A DNA stretch of 64,000 bases from Kitasatospora kifunensis. Its GTDB lineage: Bacteria; Actinomycetota; Actinomycetes; Streptomycetales; Streptomycetaceae. A program made the translations under genes and the position numbers. Where the stretch lies: assembly GCF_014203855.1 (NCBI RefSeq), contig NZ_JACHJV010000001.1, forward strand, positions 3,100,001 through 3,164,000. Reading direction: 5' to 3'. Below, piece by piece: positions 1-8,411 of this stretch; positions within the stretch are counted from its first letter, which is position 1, and every line of letters starts with the position of its first letter. The notes beneath the pieces were generated by a model. It did not search any database and was not told the DNA's origin. It was given only the letters and a program-made list of their open reading frames with translations.

Positions 1-1
1 C

Positions 2-1399
2 TGGATCCCGGACGAGTTCATGCGCCGGGTCAACGCCAACGCCGACTGGTCGCTCTTCTCCCCCGCCGACGTCCCCGAGCTGGTCGACCTGTGGGGCGCG
101 GAGTTCGACGAGGCGTACCTGAAGGCCGAGGCCCAGGGCAAGGCCGTGCGCACCATCCCGGCCCAGACCCTGTACGCCCGGATGATGCGCACCCTGGCGC
201 AGACCGGCAACGGCTGGATGACCTTCAAGGACGCCTCCAACCGGGCCGCCAACCAGACCGCGCTGCCCGGCCGCACGGTGCACTCCTCCAACCTGTGCAC
301 CGAGATCCTGGAGGTCACCGACGACTCCGAGACCGCGGTCTGCAACCTGGGCTCGGTCAACCTCGGCGCCCACGTGGCCGATGGCGCCACCGCCGCCGAC
401 CTGCTGGAGGCGATGGACTGGGCGCGCCTGGACGCCACCGTGCGCACCGCGGTGACCTTCCTGGACCGCGTGGTGGACATCAACTTCTACCCGACCACCG
501 AGGCCGGCACCTCCAACTCGCGCTGGCGCCCGGTGGGCCTGGGCGTGATGGGCCTGCAGGACGTCTTCTTCAAGCTCCAGCTGGACTTCGACTCCGCCGA
601 GGCCAAGCGGCTCTCCACGCTGATCGCCGAGCGGATCATGCTCACCGCCTACGAGCGCTCCAGCGAGCTGGCCGAGCAGTTCGGGCAGCACCCGGCCTAC
701 GCGGAGACCCGCGCGGCCCGCGGCGAGCTGCACATCGACCACTTCGACACCGCCCCGCACTGGCAGGACCGCTGGGACGCGCTGCGCACGAAGATCGCCG
801 CCACCGGCCTGCGCAACTCGCTGCTGCTGGCGATCGCCCCGACCGCGACCATCGCCTCGATCGCCGGCGTGTACGAGTGCATCGAGCCGCAGGTCTCCAA
901 CCTCTTCAAGCGCGAGACCCTCTCCGGTGAGTTCCTCCAGGTCAACCCCTACCTGGTCCGCGAGCTCAAGGAGCTGGGCGTCTGGGACCAGCAGACCCGG
1001 GACGCGCTGCGCGACGCCAACGGCTCGGTGCAGGAGCTCGGTTGGCTGCCCGCCGAGCTGCGCTCGCGCTACCGCACCGCCTGGGAGCTGCCGCAGCGCG
1101 CGCTGATCGACCTGGCCGCCGCCCGCCAGCCCTTCATCGACCAGAGCCAGTCGCTGAACCTCTTCATGGCCGCGCCGACCATCGGCAAGCTCAGCTCGAT
1201 GTACGCCTACGCCTGGAAGGTGGGGCTGAAGACCACCTACTACCTGCGTTCGCGCCCGGCCACCCGGATCGCCCAGGCGGCCAGTGGCGCAGCCCGCCCG
1301 GCGGTGAGTGTGCCGTCCCCCACCCTGACCGCTGAGGAGCAGGCCGCCGCCATCGCCTGCTCCCTGGAGAACCCCGAGTCCTGCGAGGCCTGCCAGTGA
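2..1399 (+). CDS. nrdA: Ribonucleoside-diphosphate reductase alpha subunit, class Ia (5' end outside window)
   Basis: This is the C-terminal 465 residues of the large subunit that reduces ribonucleoside diphosphates to deoxyribonucleotides. The frame is open from base 2, reading WIPDEFM before the first internal Met, so the N-terminal ATP-cone and first active-site Cys lie upstream of the window. Visible motifs are NLCTEI, holding the thiyl-radical Cys with its Asn and Glu partners, AVCNLGSVNL with the second redox Cys, the PTATIASIAG loop, and KTTYYLR with the two Tyr of the radical-transfer path. The C-terminal tail ESCEACQ carries the thioredoxin-reducible Cys pair. The stop overlaps the nrdB start by four bases (GTGA), so the two are translationally coupled. 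Streptomycetes usually also carry a B12-dependent class II enzyme, which is not in this window. Confidence 0.96.
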   Translation, partial: WIPDEFMRRVNANADWSLFSPADVPELVDLWGAEFDEAYLKAEAQGKAVRTIPAQTLYARMMRTLAQTGNGWMTFKDASNRAANQTALPGRTVHSSNLCTEILEVTDDSETAVCNLGSVNLGAHVADGATAADLLEAMDWARLDATVRTAVTFLDRVVDINFYPTTEAGTSNSRWRPVGLGVMGLQDVFFKLQLDFDSAEAKRLSTLIAERIMLTAYERSSELAEQFGQHPAYAETRAARGELHIDHFDTAPHWQDRWDALRTKIAATGLRNSLLLAIAPTATIASIAGVYECIEPQVSNLFKRETLSGEFLQVNPYLVRELKELGVWDQQTRDALRDANGSVQELGWLPAELRSRYRTAWELPQRALIDLAAARQPFIDQSQSLNLFMAAPTIGKLSSMYAYAWKVGLKTTYYLRSRPATRIAQAASGAARPAVSVPSPTLTAEEQAAAIACSLENPESCEACQ

Positions 1400-2415
1400 G
1401 TACCCCCGCTCGCGACAAGATGCTGCTCGACCCCGGCTTCGAGCTGACGCTGCGTCCGATGCGCTACCCGTCGTTCTACGACCGGTACCGCGACGCGATC
1501 AAGAACACCTGGACCGTCGAGGAGGTGGACCTGCACTCCGACGTCGCCGACCTCGCCAAGCTGAGCGAGGGCGAGCGGCACCTGATCGGCCGACTGGTCG
1601 CCTTCTTCGCCACCGGTGACTCGATCGTCGCCAACAACGTGGTGCTGAGCCTCTACAAGCACATCAACTCGCCCGAGGCGCGGCTCTACCTGTCCCGGCA
1701 GCTCTTCGAGGAGGCCGTGCACGTCCAGTTCTATCTGACGCTGCTCGACACCTACCTGCCCGACCCCGAGGACCGCAACGCGGCCTTCGCCGCGGTGGAG
1801 AACATCCCCTCCATCCACCAGAAGGCCCAGTTCTGCTTCAAGTACATGAACGCGGTCGACCACCTCGACTCGCTGCAGAGCAAGGACGACCGCCGCGCCT
1901 TCCTGCTCAACCTGATCTGCTTCGCCGCCTGCGTCGAGGGCCTCTTCTTCTACGGCGCCTTCGCCTACGTGTACTGGTTCCGCAGCCGCGGCCTGCTGCA
2001 CGGCCTGGCCACCGGTACCAACTGGGTCTTCCGTGACGAGTCCATGCACATGGACTTCGCCTTCTCGGTGGTGGACACGGTCCGCGAGGAGGAGCCCGAC
2101 CTCTTCGACGACCAGATGGCCAAGCAGGTCACCGAGATGCTGGAGGAGGCCGTCGAGGCCGAGCTCCAGTTCGCCCGCGACCTGTGCGGCGAGGGCCTGG
2201 CCGGCATGAACACCGACTCCATGCGCCAGTACCTGGAGGCCGTCGCCGACCAGCGCCTGGCCCGCCTCGGGATGCCGATCCGCTACGGCTCGACCAACCC
2301 GTTCGGCTTCATGGAGCTGCAGAACGTGCAGGAGCTGACCAACTTCTTCGAGCGCCGGGTCTCCGCCTACCAGGTGGCCGTCGAGGGCACCGTCGCCTTC
2401 GACGACGACTTCTAG
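1396..2415 (+). CDS. nrdB: Ribonucleoside-diphosphate reductase beta subunit, class Ia
   Basis: This 339-residue R2 subunit holds the di-iron/tyrosyl-radical cofactor that starts catalysis in the alpha subunit. Iron-ligand motifs are present in order: FATGDSIVANN (Asp), FEEAVHVQFY (Glu and His, with the radical Tyr four residues after the His), VEGLFFYGAFAY (Glu) and RDESMHMDFAF (Glu and His). Because the radical Tyr is present, this looks like class Ia/Ib rather than the Tyr-less class Ic. The GTG start lies inside the nrdA stop (GTGA), and no other start is sensible. The gene ends 20 bases before a strong hairpin. In E. coli-type systems R1 and R2 form an alpha2-beta2 complex in the cytoplasm. 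Confidence 0.96.
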   Translation: MSTPARDKMLLDPGFELTLRPMRYPSFYDRYRDAIKNTWTVEEVDLHSDVADLAKLSEGERHLIGRLVAFFATGDSIVANNVVLSLYKHINSPEARLYLSRQLFEEAVHVQFYLTLLDTYLPDPEDRNAAFAAVENIPSIHQKAQFCFKYMNAVDHLDSLQSKDDRRAFLLNLICFAACVEGLFFYGAFAYVYWFRSRGLLHGLATGTNWVFRDESMHMDFAFSVVDTVREEEPDLFDDQMAKQVTEMLEEAVEAELQFARDLCGEGLAGMNTDSMRQYLEAVADQRLARLGMPIRYGSTNPFGFMELQNVQELTNFFERRVSAYQVAVEGTVAFDDDF

Positions 2416-2434
2416 TCACCCCCCGGACATGGCA

Positions 2435-2470
2435 CCGCCCCCCGGTCGGCCTGGGCCGACCGGGGGGCGG
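2435..2470. terminator. Bidirectional hairpin terminator after nrdB
   Basis: Perfect 16-bp inverted repeat (2435-2450 with 2455-2470) with a CTGG loop, lying between the converging nrdB and lectin-protein genes. There is no U-tract, as is common for Streptomyces terminators. Confidence 0.85.
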
Positions 2471-2506
2471 TTCCGGTTGAGCTGACGCGCGGTCAGGCGA
2501 CCGGGC

Positions 2507-4501
2507 TCAGTTGGCGTTCAGGTAGGTGCTGGTCCACCAGAGCGCGCCACCGCTGCTCGGACCGCCGCCCTGCTTGTAGACCACGAAGTTGCCGTCGTCC
2601 TGGTTGAGCGCGTAGGCGCCCGGGTTGCCGAAGGTGTTGCTGGACCAGAGCGCACCGCCGCTGGTCGAGCTGCCGCCCTTGCGGTAGAGCACCAGGTTGC
2701 CGTCCGCCTGCATGGTCAGGTAGGCGCCCGGGTTGCCGAAGGTGTTCGGGGTCCACAGGACCGCGCCGTCCCGCTTGCGGTAGATGACGAAGTTGCCGTC
2801 GGCCTGCACGACGACCCGGGTCAGCGCGTTCTCCGCCCAGCGGCCGGGGGCCAGTCCCTGGCCGGTGTTGAAGGTCGAGGGGACCTTGTAGGCGTCGGTG
2901 GACCAGACCGGCCCGTTGTTGGCGTCGTAGAGCACCACGTTGCCGTCGTCCTGCACGTGCAGCGAGGCGCCCGGCTTGTTGTTGCTGTAGGTGTTCCAGA
3001 TCGCGGTGCCGTCGGGCCGGTAGACGACCAGGTTCCCGTCCAGCTGCATCACCACGTACGCACCGGGGTTGCCCGAGGTACCGGTGTGCCAGAGCACCGG
3101 CTGCGCGGCCGTACCGCCGACCTTCAGCGAGACCGCGAGGTCACCGTCCGTCTGCATGGTCAGCGTCACGCTGGCGCTGCTGACGCTGTTGCCGGGGTCG
3201 AGCTGCTGCCCCGGCTGCATGATGTTGCCCGAGGCCTCCGAGTTGACGTTGACGTTGTCCAGGTCGACGTCGCCCGAGATGCCGCCGTAGTTCACGGTGG
3301 TGTCGCCGGCGTACTGGTGGACCCGGCGGCCGCCCGGCCAGTAGCCCGAGCTGGCACCGCTCAGCCCCACCGCGGCGCTGGTGGTGTCCGGGGCCGTGCC
3401 CCAGGACGCCGACCAGATCACGTCGGGCATCGAGTACCCGGGGGTGTTGTAGACGCTCGCCAGGTCGCTCACCCCGCTGCTGGCGCTGGCGTACACGCCG
3501 GAGCGGAAGTTGGCCGCGTGGATGGCGTCGGTCCACCCGCTGAGGTAGTTGAGCACCTGGCTCTTGTAGCTGGCGGAGCTGTAGCTCTCCATGTCGTTGT
3601 AGAGCACCGAGCCCGAGGTGAAGCCCAACGACTGCGCCTGGTTGATCGCGTCGGTGGCCGCGGCGGCACCCTGGGAGCGGGCGGTGCCGGCGTCACCGGC
3701 GATGGTGGAGGCGTCGAGACCGACGTATATCGGCAGGAAGGTCCAGCCCTCGTTGGTCCGGTCGCTGACCCAGCCGGCCGTCAGGTTCGGCTGGGCGCAG
3801 GCCCGTCGGCCACCGATGTAGATACCGACCGAGTTGAGCTGGGAGTTGCTCTTCCAGGCCGTCATCTGGCCGGCCGACGGCGCGGTGCAGGCGTCGAAGC
3901 CCGCGCCTGCGCCATTGGTGCGCGGCGCCACCGTGGCCGCGCCGTTCACACCGGCCCGCGGGGTGGCCATCAGCGAGCGCGGGGCACGGGCCACCGGCTT
4001 GCTCGTGCTCCCGGTCGCCTTCGCGCCGGCCAGAATCGCGTTCACCTGCTGCGGGCTGTTCCCGTAGCTGGCCGTCACCTGCAGCCCGGTACCGCGGAGT
4101 TGGGCCCGCAGCTGGTGGCTGAGCGCACCGGCGCTGAGCACCTCGGAGGGCAGCGCCGTGCCGGGGTCGACCACCGGCGCGGCCGGCGCTCCGGCCACCG
4201 GGGTCGGCGTCGGCTGGATCACCAGGGCGTCCGTCAGGTTGGCACCGAGGTGCGCCGGGCAGTCCTCGTTGACACCGGGGGTGCCCAGGTAGACGGTGTT
4301 CTGGTCGAACCGGACACAGGCGTTCGGGTTCTGGGCCAGGTCGACGACCTGCCAACTGGCAGGCACCTGGACCTGGTAGCCCTGGTAGTCGACGGTTCGG
4401 CTGCCGGCCGTCCCCTCGGCCTGAGCACTGGGAACGGCGGCGGCCAGGCCCGCGGTGGCAAGAAGAACGACGGCGGTAGTGCTAGCCAAGCGATTTGGCA
4501 T
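2507..4501 (-). CDS. Secreted DUF1906 glycoside-hydrolase-like protein with bulb-type lectin repeats
   Basis: The protein (664 aa from ATG 4501) begins with a clear Sec signal peptide (hydrophobic stretch TAVVLLATAGLAAAVPSAQA). The middle, about residues 200-420, contains GFDACTAPS, YIGGRRACAQ, LPIYVG, DMESYS and SASWGTAP, the pattern of DUF1906/Rv2525c-like TIM-barrel domains related to GH25 lysozymes, whose substrate is unsettled. The last 240 or so residues carry about six bulb-lectin repeats of the form QxDGNxVxY (for example MQLDGNLVVYRPDGT, DDGNVVLYDANNG, ADGNFVIYRK, ADGNLVLYRK), which usually bind mannose-type sugars. A GTG start 12 codons earlier (4537) is possible but has no ribosome site. 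For ATG 4501, GGTGGGA lies about 11 bases upstream. Likely role: extracellular glycan binding or cleavage. Confidence 0.8.
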   Translation of the reverse strand: MPNRLASTTAVVLLATAGLAAAVPSAQAEGTAGSRTVDYQGYQVQVPASWQVVDLAQNPNACVRFDQNTVYLGTPGVNEDCPAHLGANLTDALVIQPTPTPVAGAPAAPVVDPGTALPSEVLSAGALSHQLRAQLRGTGLQVTASYGNSPQQVNAILAGAKATGSTSKPVARAPRSLMATPRAGVNGAATVAPRTNGAGAGFDACTAPSAGQMTAWKSNSQLNSVGIYIGGRRACAQPNLTAGWVSDRTNEGWTFLPIYVGLDASTIAGDAGTARSQGAAAATDAINQAQSLGFTSGSVLYNDMESYSSASYKSQVLNYLSGWTDAIHAANFRSGVYASASSGVSDLASVYNTPGYSMPDVIWSASWGTAPDTTSAAVGLSGASSGYWPGGRRVHQYAGDTTVNYGGISGDVDLDNVNVNSEASGNIMQPGQQLDPGNSVSSASVTLTMQTDGDLAVSLKVGGTAAQPVLWHTGTSGNPGAYVVMQLDGNLVVYRPDGTAIWNTYSNNKPGASLHVQDDGNVVLYDANNGPVWSTDAYKVPSTFNTGQGLAPGRWAENALTRVVVQADGNFVIYRKRDGAVLWTPNTFGNPGAYLTMQADGNLVLYRKGGSSTSGGALWSSNTFGNPGAYALNQDDGNFVVYKQGGGPSSGGALWWTSTYLNAN

Positions 4502-4673
4502 AACGGCGAGGTCCCACCCCTTCGAATTTGTCCGCACTCTTGATCATTTCAAGTGCGATCCGAAAGATAATATGCACCGCTGACACCGTTTCCCCTCACG
4601 GCACTCCTGTGACAGACCCACGACATCCACGATCGGCGGACACCGCGGCGACAGCGGACAGCATGGCGACATA
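4502..4673. other. Intergenic promoter region of the lectin protein gene
   Basis: About 170 non-coding bases between the lectin protein start and the deformylase terminator. The stretch 4540-4590 is locally AT-richer than its surroundings, consistent with a promoter reading leftward. No operator was recognised. Confidence 0.4.
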
Positions 4674-4707
4674 CGACGGCGGCCCCGCCGAAGCGGGGCC
4701 GCCGTCG
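4674..4707 (-). terminator. Hairpin terminator downstream of def
   Basis: Perfect 15-bp inverted repeat (4674-4688 with 4693-4707) and a four-base loop, 24 bases after the def stop codon on the minus strand. Confidence 0.85.
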
Positions 4708-4730
4708 TGTATCGCCGTGCTGACGCCGAG

Positions 4731-5381
4731 TCAGTCGTTGGGGACCGTCGCGTAGCTCGCGGTGCCCTCGGCCATCTGCCGAAGCGCGTCCTTGCGGTCG
4801 CGCTTGGAGAGGCGGTCGATGTAGAGGTAACCGTTCAGGTGGTCGGTCTCGTGCTGCAGGCAGCGGGCGAAGAAGCCGGTGCCCTCGACCCGGATCGGGT
4901 TGCCGTCCTTGTCCTGCCCGGTCACCGCCGCGAAGTCGGGGCGGGGCAGCTCGGCGTAGGCGGTGGGCACCGACAGGCAGCCCTCGTTGCCGTCGTCCAG
5001 GGTCCGCCGGTCGACCGGGAGGTCCTCCAGCACCGGGTTGATGATGTGCCCGATGTGCCGCACGTTGTTGTCGTCCGGGCAGTCGTACACGAAGACCTTG
5101 GCGTCCACGCCGATCTGATTGGCCGCCAGGCCCACGCCCGCGGCCGCGTACATCGACACGAACATGTCGTCGATCAGCGCCGACAGCTCCTCGTCGAAGG
5201 CCGTGACGATCTTGCACTCACGGTGCAGCACCGGGTTGCCGACCACCGTGATGGGACGCGCGGTGCCCTTGGAGAGGTCGGGCTCCTCGCCGATCACCTT
5301 GACCGGGGCCTGCTCGGCCGACTCGGCCTCGTGGTCATGGTCGTGATCGTGGTCGTGCGTGTGCTCGTGCTGCTCCGCCAT
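4731..5381 (-). CDS. def: Peptide deformylase with His/Asp-rich N-terminal extension
   Basis: This 216-aa metalloenzyme removes the formyl group from the initiator Met of nascent proteins. All three signature motifs are present: [18 protein letters not shown] (metal-binding Cys) and QHETDHLNG (HExxH-type metal ligands). The unusual part is the first 25 or so residues, [20 protein letters not shown], with eight His alternating with Asp, Glu or Thr before the catalytic domain starts near residue 35. This tail could bind or store the catalytic metal, which is inference. The ATG at 5381 is preceded by an AGCGGAAGAAACAGCG-type purine-rich stretch. It lies 52 bases downstream of the TPR gene stop and may be read with it. 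Other def copies are likely elsewhere, as is usual in streptomycetes. Confidence 0.95.
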   Translation of the reverse strand: MAEQHEHTHDHDHDHDHEAESAEQAPVKVIGEEPDLSKGTARPITVVGNPVLHRECKIVTAFDEELSALIDDMFVSMYAAAGVGLAANQIGVDAKVFVYDCPDDNNVRHIGHIINPVLEDLPVDRRTLDDGNEGCLSVPTAYAELPRPDFAAVTGQDKDGNPIRVEGTGFFARCLQHETDHLNGYLYIDRLSKRDRKDALRQMAEGTASYATVPND

Positions 5382-5433
5382 CGCTGTTTCTTCCGCTCCT
5401 CTGGGCTGCTGAGATCACGTCCAGACTAGGCGG

Positions 5434-6423
5434 TCAGCAGACCTCTTCGACGTCCCGGTACGCCCGGGTCGTCGGCGAAGCGGCCACCCAGCGGTCCAGC
5501 AGCAACCGCACCAGACCCGCCGGCGCCGCGATGCCGCACTCACGCTCGGTCAGCCAGGCCATCCCGCCGCTGCCCTGGCTCAGATGGCTGAGGTGGCCCG
5601 GGTGCGCCGCGTCCCCGTCGTCGTGCGGATCGTGGTGCACGGTGCGGCCGTCGTCGGTGATCATCCGGCTCTCCGAGCAGGCCCGGCAGAGCAGCCGCAC
5701 CGAGGAGGTCCAGTCCTCGGCCGCGTAACCCGCCTCGGCCACCAGCCGCTCCAGCGCGTCCCGGTCCGCCTCGGTGGCGGCCTGCAACAGCACCACGTAG
5801 GTCGGCACCGGCGAGGGCGCCCACAGCTCGATCTCGTCGAAGACGGGGTAGGCGGCGCCGGCCGCGACCCGCTCACCGTGCGGCGCGCCGTCGTGCAGCA
5901 CCACCTCGCCCCAGCGGCGGCCGGAGGAGGGCAGCGGGATGGAGAGCACCTCCACCCGGGCCGGGTCGAGGCGACGACCCCAGACCACCTCGCTCTCGCC
6001 CTCGGGCGACAGTCGCACCGGGGTGGTGCCCAGCTCCAGGCGCACCGGGGCGTCCGGCGCGGCACCACTGCCGCCGGGCAGCCGCAGGCCGTACGCCTGC
6101 CAGGCGCGGCGGGCCAGCGGCCAGTCCTGCAGCGCGGTGGCGGTGATGCCCAGGTTCCACCAGTCGGGGGCGCCCTGATCGCGGTCCAGCAGCGCGACGG
6201 CCCGCAGGCCGGCCACCCTGGCCTGCTCCCAGTCCCGGCGGAACTTGTGCAGCAGGGCCAGGTTGAACCAGGAGTCGGAGAGCCAGGGCTCCAGGTCGGC
6301 CGCCATCACCAGCAGCGCGCCGGCGTCCTCGTAGCGTCCGTCGCCAATCAGCGTGAAGGCCCGGTCGGTCGTCTGCCGCCAGGTGGCGGACGGCCGATGC
6401 CGTGCCCGGTGGAAGATCTTCAC
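5434..6423 (-). CDS. Tetratricopeptide-repeat protein of unknown function
   Basis: A 329-aa cytoplasmic protein. Start GTG 6423 is chosen because GGCAGGG sits six bases upstream and because the preceding in-frame sequence is Gly/Ala/Arg-rich low complexity. Residues 10-110 contain two to three TPR-like helical pairs (DRAFTLIGDGRYEDAGALL, DSWFNLALLHKFRRDWEQA, DWWNLGITATALQDWPLAR). The rest is a beta-rich domain without a motif that I recognise, ending in a His/Asp-rich loop (HHDPHDDGDAAHPGH) after a CRACSES Cys pair, possibly a metal site. It lies just upstream of def on the same strand. TPRs imply a protein-protein contact role. Confidence 0.75.
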   Translation of the reverse strand: MKIFHRARHRPSATWRQTTDRAFTLIGDGRYEDAGALLVMAADLEPWLSDSWFNLALLHKFRRDWEQARVAGLRAVALLDRDQGAPDWWNLGITATALQDWPLARRAWQAYGLRLPGGSGAAPDAPVRLELGTTPVRLSPEGESEVVWGRRLDPARVEVLSIPLPSSGRRWGEVVLHDGAPHGERVAAGAAYPVFDEIELWAPSPVPTYVVLLQAATEADRDALERLVAEAGYAAEDWTSSVRLLCRACSESRMITDDGRTVHHDPHDDGDAAHPGHLSHLSQGSGGMAWLTERECGIAAPAGLVRLLLDRWVAASPTTRAYRDVEEVC

Positions 6424-6731
6424 GTTGCCCTGCCGCCTGTCCGCTCGGTGCTGCTGAGTCCTGCTGGGAGCCTGGCCGCCCCCCGCTGGTCCGGTCGGCC
6501 CGCGTCCCTTGGCGGGGCGCCCCGGATCGGAGGCCGAGGCAGGGGTTGCGGCAGCTGATCCCGCCGCCCCCACCCGATCCGGCCGCCCACCCGGTCCCGC
6601 TGCCGCCGGCATCATTGCCACGGTGGCCGGGGCCGAGGAGCCGACGGCCCCTGCTCGGGTGTTCCACGCTACGACCGCATCCAACCACGGCGGCGGCAGG
6701 GTGCGCTTCCCACACGTCAGGTCACGCTGAG
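6424..6731. other. Intergenic region without a recognisable gene
   Basis: 308 GC-rich bases between the TPR gene start and the stop of the HD protein. Open frames here are shadows with Pro/Ala/Arg/Gly-rich translations. It must hold the TPR gene promoter and the end of the upstream transcript. No clear hairpin or operator was seen. Confidence 0.4.
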
Positions 6732-8411
6732 TCACCCGCTCTCGGTGCGGGCCACCGTGCACGGACCGGCGCCGACGGCGCGCACCCGCTCGAGCGCCGC
6801 GACCACCACCGGGTCGTAGAGCCCGTGGTGCGCCCGCAGCACGGACAGCGCCGCCTCACCACCGCCCGCGGGGCCGGTCAGGTCCTCGTGCGCGTTGGCG
6901 ACCCGGATGATCCGGGCGGCCAGCGGCAGGCTCCGGTCGGTACGCCCGTCCGGGCCACGCAGCGGATCGGCCAGCCGGGCCACCTGCTCGGCCACCGGCC
7001 CCGGCACACCGGTGCAGCGGATCACCTCGCTGCCCAGCCGGGCGATCCGCTGCTGCTCGCGCTCGGGCAGGGTGGCCGTGGCGCCGCCGCGCACCGGCTC
7101 GACCAGGGAGAGCTGGCCGATGTCGTGCATCAGCGCGGCGTACTCCAGCAGGGCGAGATCGTGGGTGCTCAGTCCAAGCTCTCGGCCGAGCGCGCACGCT
7201 GTGTCCGCGACCCGGCGCGCGTGCCCGGGCGCGGTGTATCCGGCCACCTCGGTGGCCCTGGCCAGGGTGGCGATGGTCTGCCCGTAGGTGGCTCGCACGG
7301 CGGCCGCGCGGCGCAGCGAGGCCTGGGCCAGCAGCAGCGGCAGGCAGAAGACCGGCAGCGCCCACAGGCCCACCTCACCGGCCGCCAGGCTGATCAGCAT
7401 GCCGGTGGCCGCGATCGCCGAACCGATGCCGGGCAGGGTGCGCAGCTCCTCCTCCAGCGCGGCACCGAACCGCCCGCCGCCGCGGTGCTGGCAGGCGGCG
7501 AGCACCGCGTCCGCGAGCCCGGCCAGTGCGGCGACCAGCACCAGGAACACCCCGTAGGCCGGGCCGGCCAGCGGGACCCGGTCCAGCGCACCGCTGTTGT
7601 AGAGCGGCTGGAACAGGGTGGCCGCGAAGGCCACCGCGAGCAGCCGGCGGGCCGCACCGTCACAGCGGGCCACCGCCCTGGGCCCGTACGGCCACCCGCG
7701 CGCCCGGTGCGCGCGCACGGTCGGCAGGATCAGCCGACCCGGCACCCGCTCGGCCGCGCGCCTGGCCCCCGCACGGCCCAGGACGGGCCCCGGGGCCCGT
7801 GCCCCGAGCCAAGCTCGCCCGGAGTCGATCCGGCCGACCGCGCCAGGCCCGGCGTTCCCTCCCCGGGCCGCTCCCCATGCCTGGCGCCCGAGCCGCCCGC
7901 GCCCCGGGAGGTGGTCAGGGGCGCACCCGCTCGGGTGCCTCGGACCGCGCGCTGCCGCCGGGCGCTCGGCCGTGCGGGACCTGGGGCGCGGCACGGAGGT
8001 CATCGGCCGCGCCCGCTTGGCACCGTGCAGCCGGCCGAAACCGAGCACCAGGGTGCGGGCCATCGCCCCGGTGGCCAGCCCCAGGCCGGCCACCGCCACC
8101 ACCTGGAGCACCCCGTGCCCGGTGGGCAACCCGCGCAGCGGCCCGAGCAACGCGTAGGCCAACCCGACCGCGGCGCCCAGCGGAGCCTGCGCCCGCCCGT
8201 CGGGAGAGCCCACCCGGACCGCCTCGCCGATGGCGATCAACACGCCGAAGGCCAGCGCCACCCGAAGCTGCGTCAACCCGTGGGCGAGCAGCGCCGCCAG
8301 CGCTCCGGCGAAGAGCAGCAGCGCCGCGGCGCGCACCAGCGAGGCGCCGCTGACCCCGCCGCGCGCGGGTACGCCGAGCACCCGCGCGGGGCGCGGCGCC
8401 GCCGCCGTCAC
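6732..8411 (-). CDS. Membrane HD-domain phosphohydrolase-like protein (degenerate HD-GYP partner)
   Basis: A 559-aa protein starting at GTG 8411, which overlaps the stop of the upstream HD-GYP gene by four bases (GTGA). The N-terminal 130 residues hold several hydrophobic segments (LVRAAALLLFAGALAALLAHGL, ALAFGVLIAIGEAV). A 75-residue Arg/Ala/Gly-rich linker follows, then two more membrane segments near residues 235-320. The HD domain starts near residue 350 with HARRVADTACALG and LMHDIGQLSL, so the HD pair is present. The GYP-type HHERxDGxGYP block is missing and the late D-containing motif reads RIIRVANAHED. It may therefore be a regulatory or differently specific partner of the intact HD-GYP protein upstream. 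Function is inferred, not shown. Confidence 0.75.
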   Translation of the reverse strand: MTAAAPRPARVLGVPARGGVSGASLVRAAALLLFAGALAALLAHGLTQLRVALAFGVLIAIGEAVRVGSPDGRAQAPLGAAVGLAYALLGPLRGLPTGHGVLQVVAVAGLGLATGAMARTLVLGFGRLHGAKRARPMTSVPRPRSRTAERPAAARGPRHPSGCAPDHLPGRGRLGRQAWGAARGGNAGPGAVGRIDSGRAWLGARAPGPVLGRAGARRAAERVPGRLILPTVRAHRARGWPYGPRAVARCDGAARRLLAVAFAATLFQPLYNSGALDRVPLAGPAYGVFLVLVAALAGLADAVLAACQHRGGGRFGAALEEELRTLPGIGSAIAATGMLISLAAGEVGLWALPVFCLPLLLAQASLRRAAAVRATYGQTIATLARATEVAGYTAPGHARRVADTACALGRELGLSTHDLALLEYAALMHDIGQLSLVEPVRGGATATLPEREQQRIARLGSEVIRCTGVPGPVAEQVARLADPLRGPDGRTDRSLPLAARIIRVANAHEDLTGPAGGGEAALSVLRAHHGLYDPVVVAALERVRAVGAGPCTVARTESG

